Assembly: GCA_947492995.1 (NCBI GenBank)
Contig: CANLOU010000004.1
Location: 62,001-126,000, forward strand
Length of the DNA: 64,000 nt
Source of the DNA: an uncultured Litoreibacter sp.
GTDB lineage: Bacteria; Pseudomonadota; Alphaproteobacteria; Rhodobacterales; Rhodobacteraceae
Direction: 5' to 3'
The notes under the pieces are model-generated. The model saw nothing but the letters and a program-made list of their open reading frames with translations. It made no database searches and had not been told where the DNA came from. A program made the translations under genes and the position numbers. Below are positions 34,237 through 41,630 of this stretch, in pieces. Within the stretch, counting starts at the first letter, position 1. Each line of letters begins with the position of its first letter.

Positions 34237-34287
34237 GAGTTTTCGATCGAAAACTCTTACCACAAAACTCTTCGATCGAAGAGTTTT
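34233..34287. repeat. Two tandem perfect palindromes with TTCGATCGAA-type core after preA
   Basis: The first is 28 bp (34233-34260, core GTTTTCGATCGAAAAC) and overlaps the preA stop. The second is 24 bp (34264-34287, arms AAAACTCTTCGA and TCGAAGAGTTTT). They lie between preA and the convergent small gene at 34304, where they could act as a bidirectional terminator. They are related to the elements at 26555 and 14576. Confidence 0.8.
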
Positions 34288-34303
34288 CCCGTGCTCAAAA
34301 AGT

Positions 34304-34549
34304 TCAGAAATGAACTTTTAGCGGCGTGTTACGGCAAATCACAACGAATTGGCCGCCGCATTCCATCACATGAAAGTCTCGCCGCTTCACCTCGGCAAAG
34401 AACGCGTCGCGTCCGATTTCGCGTTCAACGTCTTGCACTGCGCGGCGGACGATGCCGCCGCTTCGCGCGGCTTTCGAATTGAAGATCTGCATCACCCATC
34501 TGGGATGGTAGGGATGTGACGGGGCTGGCTGATGGTGCTGTGTCTGCAT
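34304..34549 (-). CDS. Small conserved-looking protein of unknown function
   Basis: The 81-residue protein reads HPRWVMQIFNSKAARSGGIV near residues 15-34, then VQDVEREIGRDAFFAEVKRR and GGQFVVICRNTPLKVHF. This pattern looks like the small Rhodobacteraceae proteins often labelled N-(5'-phosphoribosyl)anthranilate isomerase, but they are far too short for TrpF, and the label is doubtful. The start at 34549 has no strong ribosome site. It is convergent with preA and in the same direction as the RutR-type gene, 34 bp beyond that gene's stop. Apart from this gene and the tandem palindromes, 34237-34583 holds nothing I recognise. Confidence 0.6.
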   Translation of the reverse strand: MQTQHHQPAPSHPYHPRWVMQIFNSKAARSGGIVRRAVQDVEREIGRDAFFAEVKRRDFHVMECGGQFVVICRNTPLKVHF

Positions 34550-34583
34550 GCCGCAGGTGTCGGCGCTTTGGGTAAAATTTGCC

Positions 34584-35201
34584 TTAAGGGGTCAGCAATT
34601 TTGTAAAAACCTGCGTCAAATAGGCCTCCGCCGCTTCAAACGGGTCCTGGCCGCCCAATACGGCGTTCACCTGCACCTCGAAATCGGCGTAGTGCTGGGT
34701 CAGCGACCAGATCGAAAAGATCAGGTGATGCGGGTCGACATCGGCAATCTTGCCGGATGCAATCCAGCCCTGGATCACGGCGGCCTTGCCGTCGACCATC
34801 TCTTTCAGGCTACCCGACAGCTCTTGGCCTATCTGCGGCGCGCCTTGCAAAATCTCGTTGGCAAACAGGCGGCTTTCGCGCGGGAATTTCTGGCTCATCT
34901 CCAGCTTGTGGCGGACGTAGCGCATGATCTCGGACACCGGGTCGCCGCCCGGGTCCATTTCCTTCAACGGGTCCAGCCAGTTCTCCAGCAGGTCTTCCAG
35001 AAGCTCGCGGTAAATCGCCTCCTTTGACGGGAAGTAGTACAGCAGGTTTGGTTTGGACAGTCCCGCCTCGGAGGCAATCTGGTCCAAGGTGGAGCCGCGA
35101 AAGCCGTAGGTGGAAAACACCTGCAGCGCGGCGGTGCGGATCACGGCGCGGTTGCGGGCTTGTATCTTGGTCTCTGGGCGGGAATTGGACATGGGTGTCA
35201 T
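34584..35201 (-). CDS. rutR: TetR-family regulator, RutR type
   Basis: The 205-residue protein starts at the ATG at 35201, with AGGCAG upstream. The helix-turn-helix region is IRTAALQVFSTYGFRGSTLDQIASEAGLSKPNLLYYFPSKEAIY at residues about 21-64, typical of RutR. The effector half is RutR-like (DFEVQVNAVLGG). RutR senses uracil or thymine and controls pyrimidine catabolism. The gene is divergent from the amidohydrolase gene, and a near-consensus RutR operator sits in the promoter at 35293. A longer frame to 35465 crosses that operator and is unlikely. Confidence 0.9.
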   Translation of the reverse strand: MTPMSNSRPETKIQARNRAVIRTAALQVFSTYGFRGSTLDQIASEAGLSKPNLLYYFPSKEAIYRELLEDLLENWLDPLKEMDPGGDPVSEIMRYVRHKLEMSQKFPRESRLFANEILQGAPQIGQELSGSLKEMVDGKAAVIQGWIASGKIADVDPHHLIFSIWSLTQHYADFEVQVNAVLGGQDPFEAAEAYLTQVFTKLLTP

Positions 35202-35292
35202 TCGACTGCCTAACAATGCGGCACAAGGGGAGAAAACCAGCAAATAGCCATGCGTTTTTCTTGACGCAAGTGAAACCTCTGATAGCCTACCT

Positions 35293-35308
35293 TTGACCAG
35301 TCGGTCAA
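35293..35308. promoter_or_regulatory. RutR operator (TTGACCAGTCGGTCAA)
   Basis: It matches the known RutR consensus TTGACCA-N2-TGGTCAA with one mismatch (C for T at position 10). It lies between rutR and the amidohydrolase gene, 45 bp before that gene's ATG. Confidence 0.88.
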
Positions 35309-35352
35309 ATAATGATCGGCCTTGCAACCAAAACATCGGACTGGGGGATGTC

Positions 35353-36615
35353 ATGGCAGCAGATGTATCGGCGCCGGGTGAAAACCTGAAAATTGATGGT
35401 GCGCGGCTGTGGGACAGCCTCATGGAGATGGCCAAGATCGGCCCCGGCGTCGCCGGAGGCAACAACCGCCAGACTCTGACGGATGAGGATGGCGAGGGCC
35501 GTGCGCTGTTTCAAAGCTGGTGCGAGGCCGCAGGCTGCACGATGGGGCTCGACCAGATGGGCAACATGTTCGCCCGGCGCGAGGGCACGGACGCAGATGC
35601 GCTGCCCGTCTATGTGGGCTCGCATCTCGACACCCAGCCGACGGGGGGCAAATATGACGGCGTGCTGGGTGTGCTCGGCGGGCTGGAAATCCTGCGCTCC
35701 CTCAATGATCTGGGCATCAAGACCAAACATCCCATCGTGGTGACGAATTTTACCAATGAGGAAGGCACGCGCTACGCGCCCGCCATGCTGTCCTCGGGCG
35801 TTTTCGCAGGGATCCACACGCAAGACTGGGCTTACAATCGCGAAGATGCCGACGGCAAACCCTTCGGCGAGGAGCTCAAACGCATCGGCTGGCGCGGCGA
35901 CGAAGAGGTCGGCGCCCGCAAGATGCACGCCTTTTTCGAACTGCATATCGAACAGGGCCCGATCCTTGAGGCCGAGCAGAAAGACATCGGCGTCGTCACC
36001 CACGGGCAGGGCCTCAGCTGGATGCAGTTCACCCTCACTGGCAAGGACGCGCATACCGGCTCCACGCCGATGCCGATGCGCAAAAATGCAGGGCTTGGCA
36101 TGGCGCATATCCTGCAAAAGGTCGACGAGATCGCGCTCAGCCACGCCCCACATGCGGTGGGGGCGGCGGGCCATATCGACGTCTATCCAAACTCGCGCAA
36201 CGTGATCCCCGGCAAGGTGGTCTTCACGGTTGATTTCCGCTCGCCGGACATTGCCGTCATCGAGGATATGGAGGACCGCCTCGCCGCTGCCGCCAAACAA
36301 ATCTGCGACGACATGGGCTTGCAGCTGGAGATGGAGAAGGTCGGCGGTTTCGACCCCGTCACCTTTGACGAGGGCTGCGTCACCGCCGTGCGCAACGCCG
36401 CCGAGCGGCTTGGCTATTCGCATATGAACCTGATTTCCGGCGCGGGCCATGATGCGTGCTGGATCAACCGGGTGGCCCCTACGGCCATGGTGATGTGTCC
36501 CTGCGTCGATGGTCTCAGCCATAACGAGGCCGAAGAAATCAGCCCGGAATGGGCGGCCGCCGGGGTCAATGTGTTGTTCCATGCGGTCGTTGAAACGGCG
36601 GAGATCGTCGGGTGA
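35353..36615 (+). CDS. pydC: N-carbamoyl-beta-alanine amidohydrolase / Zn-dependent M20-family hydrolase (PydC type)
   Basis: The 420-residue enzyme starts at ATG 35353, with GGGGGA upstream. The metal motifs of the M20 amidohydrolases are visible: VGSHLDTQPTGGKYDGVLGV near residue 93, TNFTNEEGTRYAPAML near 132 and ELHIEQGP near 195. The C-terminal SGAGHDACWIN and SHNEAEEISPEW follow. It hydrolyses N-carbamoyl-beta-alanine to beta-alanine, CO2 and ammonia, the last step of reductive uracil breakdown. L-carbamoylase or allantoate hydrolase activity is a lesser possibility, but the RutR site and dihydropyrimidinase support the pyrimidine role. Confidence 0.9.
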   Translation: MAADVSAPGENLKIDGARLWDSLMEMAKIGPGVAGGNNRQTLTDEDGEGRALFQSWCEAAGCTMGLDQMGNMFARREGTDADALPVYVGSHLDTQPTGGKYDGVLGVLGGLEILRSLNDLGIKTKHPIVVTNFTNEEGTRYAPAMLSSGVFAGIHTQDWAYNREDADGKPFGEELKRIGWRGDEEVGARKMHAFFELHIEQGPILEAEQKDIGVVTHGQGLSWMQFTLTGKDAHTGSTPMPMRKNAGLGMAHILQKVDEIALSHAPHAVGAAGHIDVYPNSRNVIPGKVVFTVDFRSPDIAVIEDMEDRLAAAAKQICDDMGLQLEMEKVGGFDPVTFDEGCVTAVRNAAERLGYSHMNLISGAGHDACWINRVAPTAMVMCPCVDGLSHNEAEEISPEWAAAGVNVLFHAVVETAEIVG

Positions 36616-36724
36616 TCCCCACGCCGTCACACCCTTTTGCCGCCCCGCTCAAAAAACGCGATGGTATCGCGGCCCGGATTGGCCAATCATGGGCCAACCC
36701 TGATCCCAGCCGGAGCCCGTCCAC

Positions 36725-37426
36725 ATGACATTCTTGCCCAAATTCATTGCCTTCGCGTTGCTTGGCGCAGTTCTGTCCGCCTGCGCGGCGCCGGGACCGG
36801 CGATCTCGATCCGGTCCGGGGTGGGGCAGGCGGCTGATCTGGACGCCATCCGTCCACCATCGGGCGCGACATACCGCTATGTGATGGAGGCCGAAGGCGC
36901 GCCGGTTCCGGCCCTGCTGACCCTGACCTCCAAGCGCCGCTCGGCTACGCGCTACGACTATAGTGGCACCATGACCCTCGCCCTGCCACAGAGCGAGAAC
37001 CTCGAAGAGATCGGCAAAATTGTAACCCAGGCCCTCAAGCTGGAAGAAACCAAAATCCGCATCGAAGGCAACAAGCTGATTGTCCCGGTGGGGCTGCTTG
37101 CCGACAATCGCTTCCGCTCCGTGTCCTCCAACCTGGCCCTGCAGGAAAGCAGCTACACCCCGCATGACTGTTTCGCGGTTATCGGCACGTGCCGCTATGT
37201 GGCCAAGCAGGGCAATCAAACCATTGCGCTGATTGCCAAGACCTCCGAGAAAGACGGCGTCTGGCGGACGCGCACCAGACCTGATCCCGCCAAGCGGCAA
37301 GCTGGCCAACAGCAGGGGACGCAAACGCTCACCTATTCCATCGACAAAAACGCCGTGTTCATCGACATGGTGCTTAGCCAATCGCAAGGCGGGCAACGCT
37401 CAACCGTTGTGCTGCGCCGAAAGTAA
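36725..37426 (+). CDS. Putative lipoprotein of unknown function
   Basis: The 233-residue protein has a lipoprotein signal with lipobox LSAC (FIAFALLGAVLSACAAPGP), so Cys20 would be lipidated. The mature part is mixed beta-rich sequence: RYVMEAEGAPVPALLTLTSKRRSATRYDY, then an IRIEGNKLIVPVGLLAD segment and a basic tail. A Cys pair (HDCFAVIGTCRYV) may form a disulphide. It lies between the two hydrolase genes of pyrimidine breakdown with no plausible enzymatic role. I do not recognise the family. Confidence 0.75.
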   Translation: MTFLPKFIAFALLGAVLSACAAPGPAISIRSGVGQAADLDAIRPPSGATYRYVMEAEGAPVPALLTLTSKRRSATRYDYSGTMTLALPQSENLEEIGKIVTQALKLEETKIRIEGNKLIVPVGLLADNRFRSVSSNLALQESSYTPHDCFAVIGTCRYVAKQGNQTIALIAKTSEKDGVWRTRTRPDPAKRQAGQQQGTQTLTYSIDKNAVFIDMVLSQSQGGQRSTVVLRRK

Positions 37427-37448
37427 ACGACACCCCAAGGAGACCCTC

Positions 37449-38912
37449 ATGAGCAAAGTCATCAAAGGCGGCACGATCGTCACCGCCGACCGCAGCTGGC
37501 AGGCCGATGTGCTGATCGAGGGCGAAAAAATCGCCCAAATCGGGGAGAACCTCAAAGGCGACGAGGTGATCGACGCGGACGGGGCCTATGTCATCCCCGG
37601 CGGCATCGACCCGCACACGCATCTGGAAATGCCCTTCATGGGCACCACGGCGGCCGAAACATTCGAGTCCGGCACATTCGCCGCCGCCGCGGGCGGCACC
37701 ACGATGCTGGTCGATTTCTGCCTGCCCGGCGAGGACGGAAGCCTGCTGAACGCCATCGACAGCTGGGACGCCAAGTCCAAGGACCAGATTTGCTGCGACA
37801 TCTCCTATCACATGGCCATCACCGGCTGGAATGAGAGCGTTTTCAACGAGATGCAGGATGTTGTTGAGAAACGCGGCATCAACACGTTCAAGCATTTCAT
37901 GGCCTATAAGGGCGCGTTGATGGTCGAAGACGACGAGATGTACGCCTCCTTCAAGCGCTGCGCCGACCTTGGCGCGCTGCCGCTGGTCCACGCTGAGAAC
38001 GGCGACATTGTGCAGGAGCTGCAGCAGAAATATCTTGCCCAAGGCATCACCGGCCCCGAGGGCCACGCCTATTCCCGCCCGCCCGAAGTTGAGGGCGAGG
38101 CCGCCAACCGCGCCATCATGATCGCCGATGCCGCCGGAACCCCCCTCTACATCGTGCATGTCTCCTGCGAGCAGGCCCATGAGGCCATCCGCCGCGCCCG
38201 CCAAAAGGGGATGCGCGTCTACGGCGAGCCGCTGATCCAGCACCTGACGCTGGATGAAAGCGAGTATTTCGACAAAGACTGGCAATACGCCGCCCGCCGC
38301 GTGATGTCGCCGCCCTTCCGGTCCAAAGACCATCAGGCGTCGCTCTGGGCGGGGCTGTCATCGGGTTCCTTGCAGGTGGTCGCAACCGACCACGCGGCCT
38401 TCACCGATAAACAAAAGCAAATGGGGCTCGACAATTTCACCACCATCCCCAACGGCACTGGCGGGCTGGAGGAACGCATGGCAATGCTGTGGACCAAGGG
38501 CGTCGAAACGGGTCGCCTAACGCCCGAGGAATTCGTCGCTGCCACCTCCACCAACATCGCCAAAATTCTCAACATCTACCCGCTCAAAGGCGGCATCAAT
38601 GTGGGCGGGGACGCCGATATCGTGGTCTGGGATCCCAAAATCAGCAAAGAAATCGCGGTCTCCACTCAGAAATCCATCATTGATTACAATGTGTTTGAGG
38701 GCATGACCGTCACCGCCCAGCCGCGTTTCACCCTGTCGCGCGGCGACGTGATCTGGGCGCATGGTCAGAACTCGCAGCCCCAGCCCGGGCGCGGCAAGTT
38801 CGTCCGCCGCCCGGCCTTCGCGTCGGCCTCAAAGGCGCTTGGCAAATGGAAGGCGCTCAACACGCCCCGCAAGATCGAGCGCAACCCGATGAACATCCCG
38901 TCCGGTGTCTGA
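37449..38912 (+). CDS. hydA: Dihydropyrimidinase (hydantoinase family, PydB)
   Basis: The 487-residue enzyme has the amidohydrolase metal motif GGIDPHTHLEMPFMGT near residue 53. The carbamylated Lys is in NTFKHFMAYKGALMV near 145-155, and the later metal-site segments PLVHAENGD and YIVHVSCEQAHEAI are present. It ends GRGKFVRRPAFASASKAL. It opens dihydrouracil to N-carbamoyl-beta-alanine, linking PreTA to PydC. The ATG follows AAGGAGACCCTC. All three steps of the reductive pathway are thus encoded within 31587-38912. Confidence 0.94.
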   Translation: MSKVIKGGTIVTADRSWQADVLIEGEKIAQIGENLKGDEVIDADGAYVIPGGIDPHTHLEMPFMGTTAAETFESGTFAAAAGGTTMLVDFCLPGEDGSLLNAIDSWDAKSKDQICCDISYHMAITGWNESVFNEMQDVVEKRGINTFKHFMAYKGALMVEDDEMYASFKRCADLGALPLVHAENGDIVQELQQKYLAQGITGPEGHAYSRPPEVEGEAANRAIMIADAAGTPLYIVHVSCEQAHEAIRRARQKGMRVYGEPLIQHLTLDESEYFDKDWQYAARRVMSPPFRSKDHQASLWAGLSSGSLQVVATDHAAFTDKQKQMGLDNFTTIPNGTGGLEERMAMLWTKGVETGRLTPEEFVAATSTNIAKILNIYPLKGGINVGGDADIVVWDPKISKEIAVSTQKSIIDYNVFEGMTVTAQPRFTLSRGDVIWAHGQNSQPQPGRGKFVRRPAFASASKALGKWKALNTPRKIERNPMNIPSGV

Positions 38913-38993
38913 CCCAAGATGAAAAGGCCACTTAATCCTGCCGCAAACGCCCAAAACGGGTCACAGATTTGCCCAATTGCGCTGCGACACACG

Positions 38994-39019
38994 CCCTCGG
39001 AAAGATATTTTGACGAGGG
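38994..39019. repeat. Hairpin around GATATTTT (CCCTCG...CGAGGG)
   Basis: CCCTCG (38994-38999) and CGAGGG (39014-39019) pair around a loop with GATATTTT. It precedes the 54-residue membrane gene by nine bases and overlaps its ribosome site. The GATATTTT loop recalls elements at 40687 and 55173. Confidence 0.5.
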
Positions 39020-39027
39020 AATTCATC

Positions 39028-39192
39028 ATGAGTCCGAAACTCATTCGCGCGATGCTGGTCATCGCACTGGCATTTCTGGCGCTGGCCACGTTGGTCAACG
39101 ACATCGCGCTGGCCGACGCCATGTTCATCTTCGCGGCCTTCTCCATTGGCGGCGTCTGGGCCAAATACAGTCAGGCCGCCGACCCGGCTTAG
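39028..39192 (+). CDS. Small membrane protein of unknown function
   Basis: The 54-residue protein starts at ATG 39028, with GAGGG about 9 nt upstream. Two hydrophobic runs are visible: IRAMLVIALAFLALATLV (residues about 6-23) and ALADAMFIFAAFSIGGVWA (about 28-46), with a short polar end. It sits 27 bp before the transporter ATPase gene. No function is known. It may be an accessory of the pyrimidine transporter, or a stand-alone small protein. Confidence 0.6.
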   Translation: MSPKLIRAMLVIALAFLALATLVNDIALADAMFIFAAFSIGGVWAKYSQAADPA

Positions 39193-39218
39193 CGGCCCAG
39201 ACCGTTGGGGGGCTATAA

Positions 39219-40013
39219 ATGGCCCCCGAACAGGACACCGTCATATCGGCGCAAAACCTTGATCTGACCTTTCAAACCGGGGACGGGCCGGTCCATGCCC
39301 TCAAGGACGTGTCGCTGGACATCCAAAAAGGTGATTTCGTCAGCTTCATCGGCCCGTCGGGATGTGGCAAAACCACCTTTTTGCGTTGCATTGCGGGGCT
39401 GGAGCAGCCCACCGGGGGCACGCTCACCGTCAACAACATGACCCCGGACGAGGCGCGCCGCGCCCGCGCGTATGGCTATGTGTTTCAGGCCGCAGGCCTG
39501 TATCCGTGGCGCTCCATTGCGCGTAATATCTCGCTACCGCTTGAAATCATGGGCTATTCCAAGGTCGATCAGAAGACCCGGGTCGACCGCGTCCTGGATC
39601 TGGTGGAGCTGACTGGATTTGGCGGAAAATTCCCGTGGCAATTGTCCGGCGGCATGCAGCAACGCGCCTCGATCGCCCGCGCGCTAGCCTTTGACGCCGA
39701 CATCTTGCTGATGGATGAGCCCTTCGGCGCGTTGGACGAAATTGTGCGCGACCACCTCAACGAACAGCTCTTGGCCCTTTGGGCCCGCACCCAGAAAACC
39801 ATCGGCTTCGTGACGCATTCCATCCCCGAGGCAGTCTATCTTTCCACCAAAATCGTGGTCATGAGTCCGCGCCCGGGCCGTATTGCGGATGTGATCGACA
39901 GCCCGTTGCCAAAGGAGCGCCCGCTCGATATCCGCGACAGCAAGGATTTCATCGACATTGCCCACCGCGTCCGCGACGGGCTGCGGGCCGGCCATAGCGA
40001 CGGGGTCAGCTGA
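39219..40013 (+). CDS. ABC transporter ATP-binding protein (nitrate/taurine/THI5-type)
   Basis: The 264-residue ATPase has the P-loop GPSGCGKTT near residue 44, the Q-loop region VFQAAGLYPWRSIARNISLP, signature LSGGMQQRASIARAL and Walker B LLMDEPFGALDEIVRD. The motifs and length fit the SsuB/TauB/ThiZ group. It energises the two permeases at 40719 and 41627, and with the THI5-like binding protein forms an importer. Within the RutR-linked region the substrate is probably a pyrimidine or its precursor. Its stop (TGA) is followed directly by the next ATG. Confidence 0.92.
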   Translation: MAPEQDTVISAQNLDLTFQTGDGPVHALKDVSLDIQKGDFVSFIGPSGCGKTTFLRCIAGLEQPTGGTLTVNNMTPDEARRARAYGYVFQAAGLYPWRSIARNISLPLEIMGYSKVDQKTRVDRVLDLVELTGFGGKFPWQLSGGMQQRASIARALAFDADILLMDEPFGALDEIVRDHLNEQLLALWARTQKTIGFVTHSIPEAVYLSTKIVVMSPRPGRIADVIDSPLPKERPLDIRDSKDFIDIAHRVRDGLRAGHSDGVS

Positions 40014-40451
40014 ATGGCGACGGTAATTTCCTTTGGCGAGCGCCACATACAGCTGAGCAACCGCCACTTTTCCAACCTGTTGGAGTTCACCTTCGCATCC
40101 GCTGATGTGGCGTCCCTGACGAGCGCCGAGGCCCAAGAGGTGCACAGGTTTGAGGAAGGCTTAGAAAGCGGCCAGATATTTCCGGGGCAGTGTTTCGAAA
40201 TCGAAGAAGACTTCCCCGCGACCGATCAGCAAAAACTCTGGGCGCGCCTCTTCGCAGACACGGCGCGGGCCATTTTCCGCAGAGAGGTCGGCGCGCAAAG
40301 CAACACGTGCTGGCAGGCGCGGGCAATCACGCAGGCGATGCAGCTTTCCGATCTGTTTGTCCATGCGGCACAACACTCGGAAAAAGGCTGGTATCCGCAG
40401 ACAAAAGACCAGATCGAACGCGCAGGCCTGTCAAAGAGTGGGGCATGCTGA
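40014..40451 (+). CDS. Protein of unknown function between the ABC ATPase and permease genes
   Basis: The 145-residue protein starts immediately after the ATPase stop (TGAATG), so translation is coupled. It opens MATVISFGERHIQLSNRHFS and contains LTSAEAQEVHRFEEGLESGQIFPGQCFEI and KLWARLFADTARAIFRREVG. It ends KGWYPQTKDQIERAGLSKSGAC. No signal peptide, membrane span or motif is recognised. It is absent from typical transporter operons of this type. The coding bias matches its neighbours. Confidence 0.7.
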   Translation: MATVISFGERHIQLSNRHFSNLLEFTFASADVASLTSAEAQEVHRFEEGLESGQIFPGQCFEIEEDFPATDQQKLWARLFADTARAIFRREVGAQSNTCWQARAITQAMQLSDLFVHAAQHSEKGWYPQTKDQIERAGLSKSGAC

Positions 40452-40611
40452 AGATGCTTAAACACTATATTAAGGTTAACGCGCCCCGACCACAGAGGAG
40501 GCCAGGGCGCAAGGAATGTGGCCTCAGGCCCCATCACCGTTCACGGCCATCGGCTTCCCAGCCTGTACCGCAAATCCACTCTAACGCGGAAATGGTGAAC
40601 AACGCGTTACC

Positions 40612-40707
40612 ATCATTGTTCCAAAAATATCCAAATCCAAGGCTGGCCAAATCTCACTGTGACACATGTTGGGGTGCCTCCGGCGGGGATATTTTTGGAA
40701 CAATGAT
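40612..40707. repeat. Perfect 21-bp inverted repeat with GGATATTTTTGGAACAAT arm
   Basis: The left arm is 40612-40632, and the right arm 40687-40707 is its exact reverse complement, starting GGATATTTTTGGAACAATG. The loop is 54 nt. It fills most of the gap between the unknown gene (ends 40451) and the permease (starts 40719). The same GGATATTTTTG motif lies at 55173. No gene is seen in 40452-40718. Confidence 0.7.
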
Positions 40708-40718
40708 AGGGGGGTGTC

Positions 40719-41630
40719 ATGCGTAACATCGTCCCCGTCCTGACAGTTATTGGTGCCATCATTGCGCTTTGGTATGCGGCGGCGGTGCCCATGAATATCA
40801 AAGAAACCCTTACCCAGCTGGAACGCGGCGGGGCAGAGGTCACACCACCATCCGCCAAAGACCGCCGCAACCTTGGCCATATCGGACTGATCGCCGCCAA
40901 CAGCTTTGCAGCACGGGCCGCACTTTCCCAAGATCGCCCGCGCTTACCGGCACCCCATCAGGTGGCGGCGGAACTTTGGGATGGGACGGTTGACAAGAAA
41001 ATCACCTCCAAACGCAGCCTCGTCTATCACGGCTGGATCACGCTGAGCGCCACTTTGATGGGGTTTGCCATTGGCACCGGGCTTGGGATATTGCTGGCCG
41101 TCGGCATTGTGCATAGCCGGGTCATGGACAAATCTGTCATGCCTTGGGCCATTGTCAGCCAGACCATCCCGATCATCGCGCTGGCCCCGATGATCGTTGT
41201 GGTGCTCTATTCTGTAGGGCTGCAGGGGCTGTTTCCGAAAGCTGTCATCTCAGCCTATCTCAGTTTTTTCCCGGTGGTCGTGGGTATGGTCAAAGGCCTG
41301 CGTTCCCCCGACCAGATGCAGCTGGACCTTTTGAAAACCTACAATGCCAATACCAATCAGGGCTTCTGGAAGCTGCGCCTGCCAGCCTCCATGCCCTATC
41401 TTTTTGCGTCGCTCAAGATCGGCATCGCGGCGGCTATGGTGGGGGCCATCGTGGGCGAGCTGCCCGTGCAGGGCGGCGGCCTTGGCAACCGGATGCTTAC
41501 GGGCAGCTATTACGGGCAAACCATCCAAATCTGGTCCGCGCTTTTCGCCGCGGCCATCCTGGCGGCGACGCTTGTTGCCATCATCGCGCTGATCCAGCGC
41601 GGCACGCTGAAAAAGATGGGGCTGGCATGA
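40719..41630 (+). CDS. ABC transporter permease (SsuC/ThiX-like), first
   Basis: The 303-residue permease has an N-terminal membrane segment (IVPVLTVIGAIIALWYAAAV), a long periplasmic-facing region and five further helices. The cytoplasmic EAA-type loop is QLDLLKTYNANTNQGFWKLRLPAS near residue 207. It pairs with the second permease at 41627, with a 4-bp ATGA overlap. It follows a 21-bp inverted repeat at 40612-40707, so it may be separately expressed from the ATPase gene. Confidence 0.87.
   Translation: MRNIVPVLTVIGAIIALWYAAAVPMNIKETLTQLERGGAEVTPPSAKDRRNLGHIGLIAANSFAARAALSQDRPRLPAPHQVAAELWDGTVDKKITSKRSLVYHGWITLSATLMGFAIGTGLGILLAVGIVHSRVMDKSVMPWAIVSQTIPIIALAPMIVVVLYSVGLQGLFPKAVISAYLSFFPVVVGMVKGLRSPDQMQLDLLKTYNANTNQGFWKLRLPASMPYLFASLKIGIAAAMVGAIVGELPVQGGGLGNRMLTGSYYGQTIQIWSALFAAAILAATLVAIIALIQRGTLKKMGLA

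Noticed and set aside
35305-36630. A 441-residue minus-strand frame over pydC
   Set aside because: Shadow of the M20 hydrolase gene, with no motif and an atypical composition.
41144-41626. N-terminal extension of the second permease
   Set aside because: It runs within the first permease in another frame. ATG 41627 overlaps the stop in a typical ATGA.
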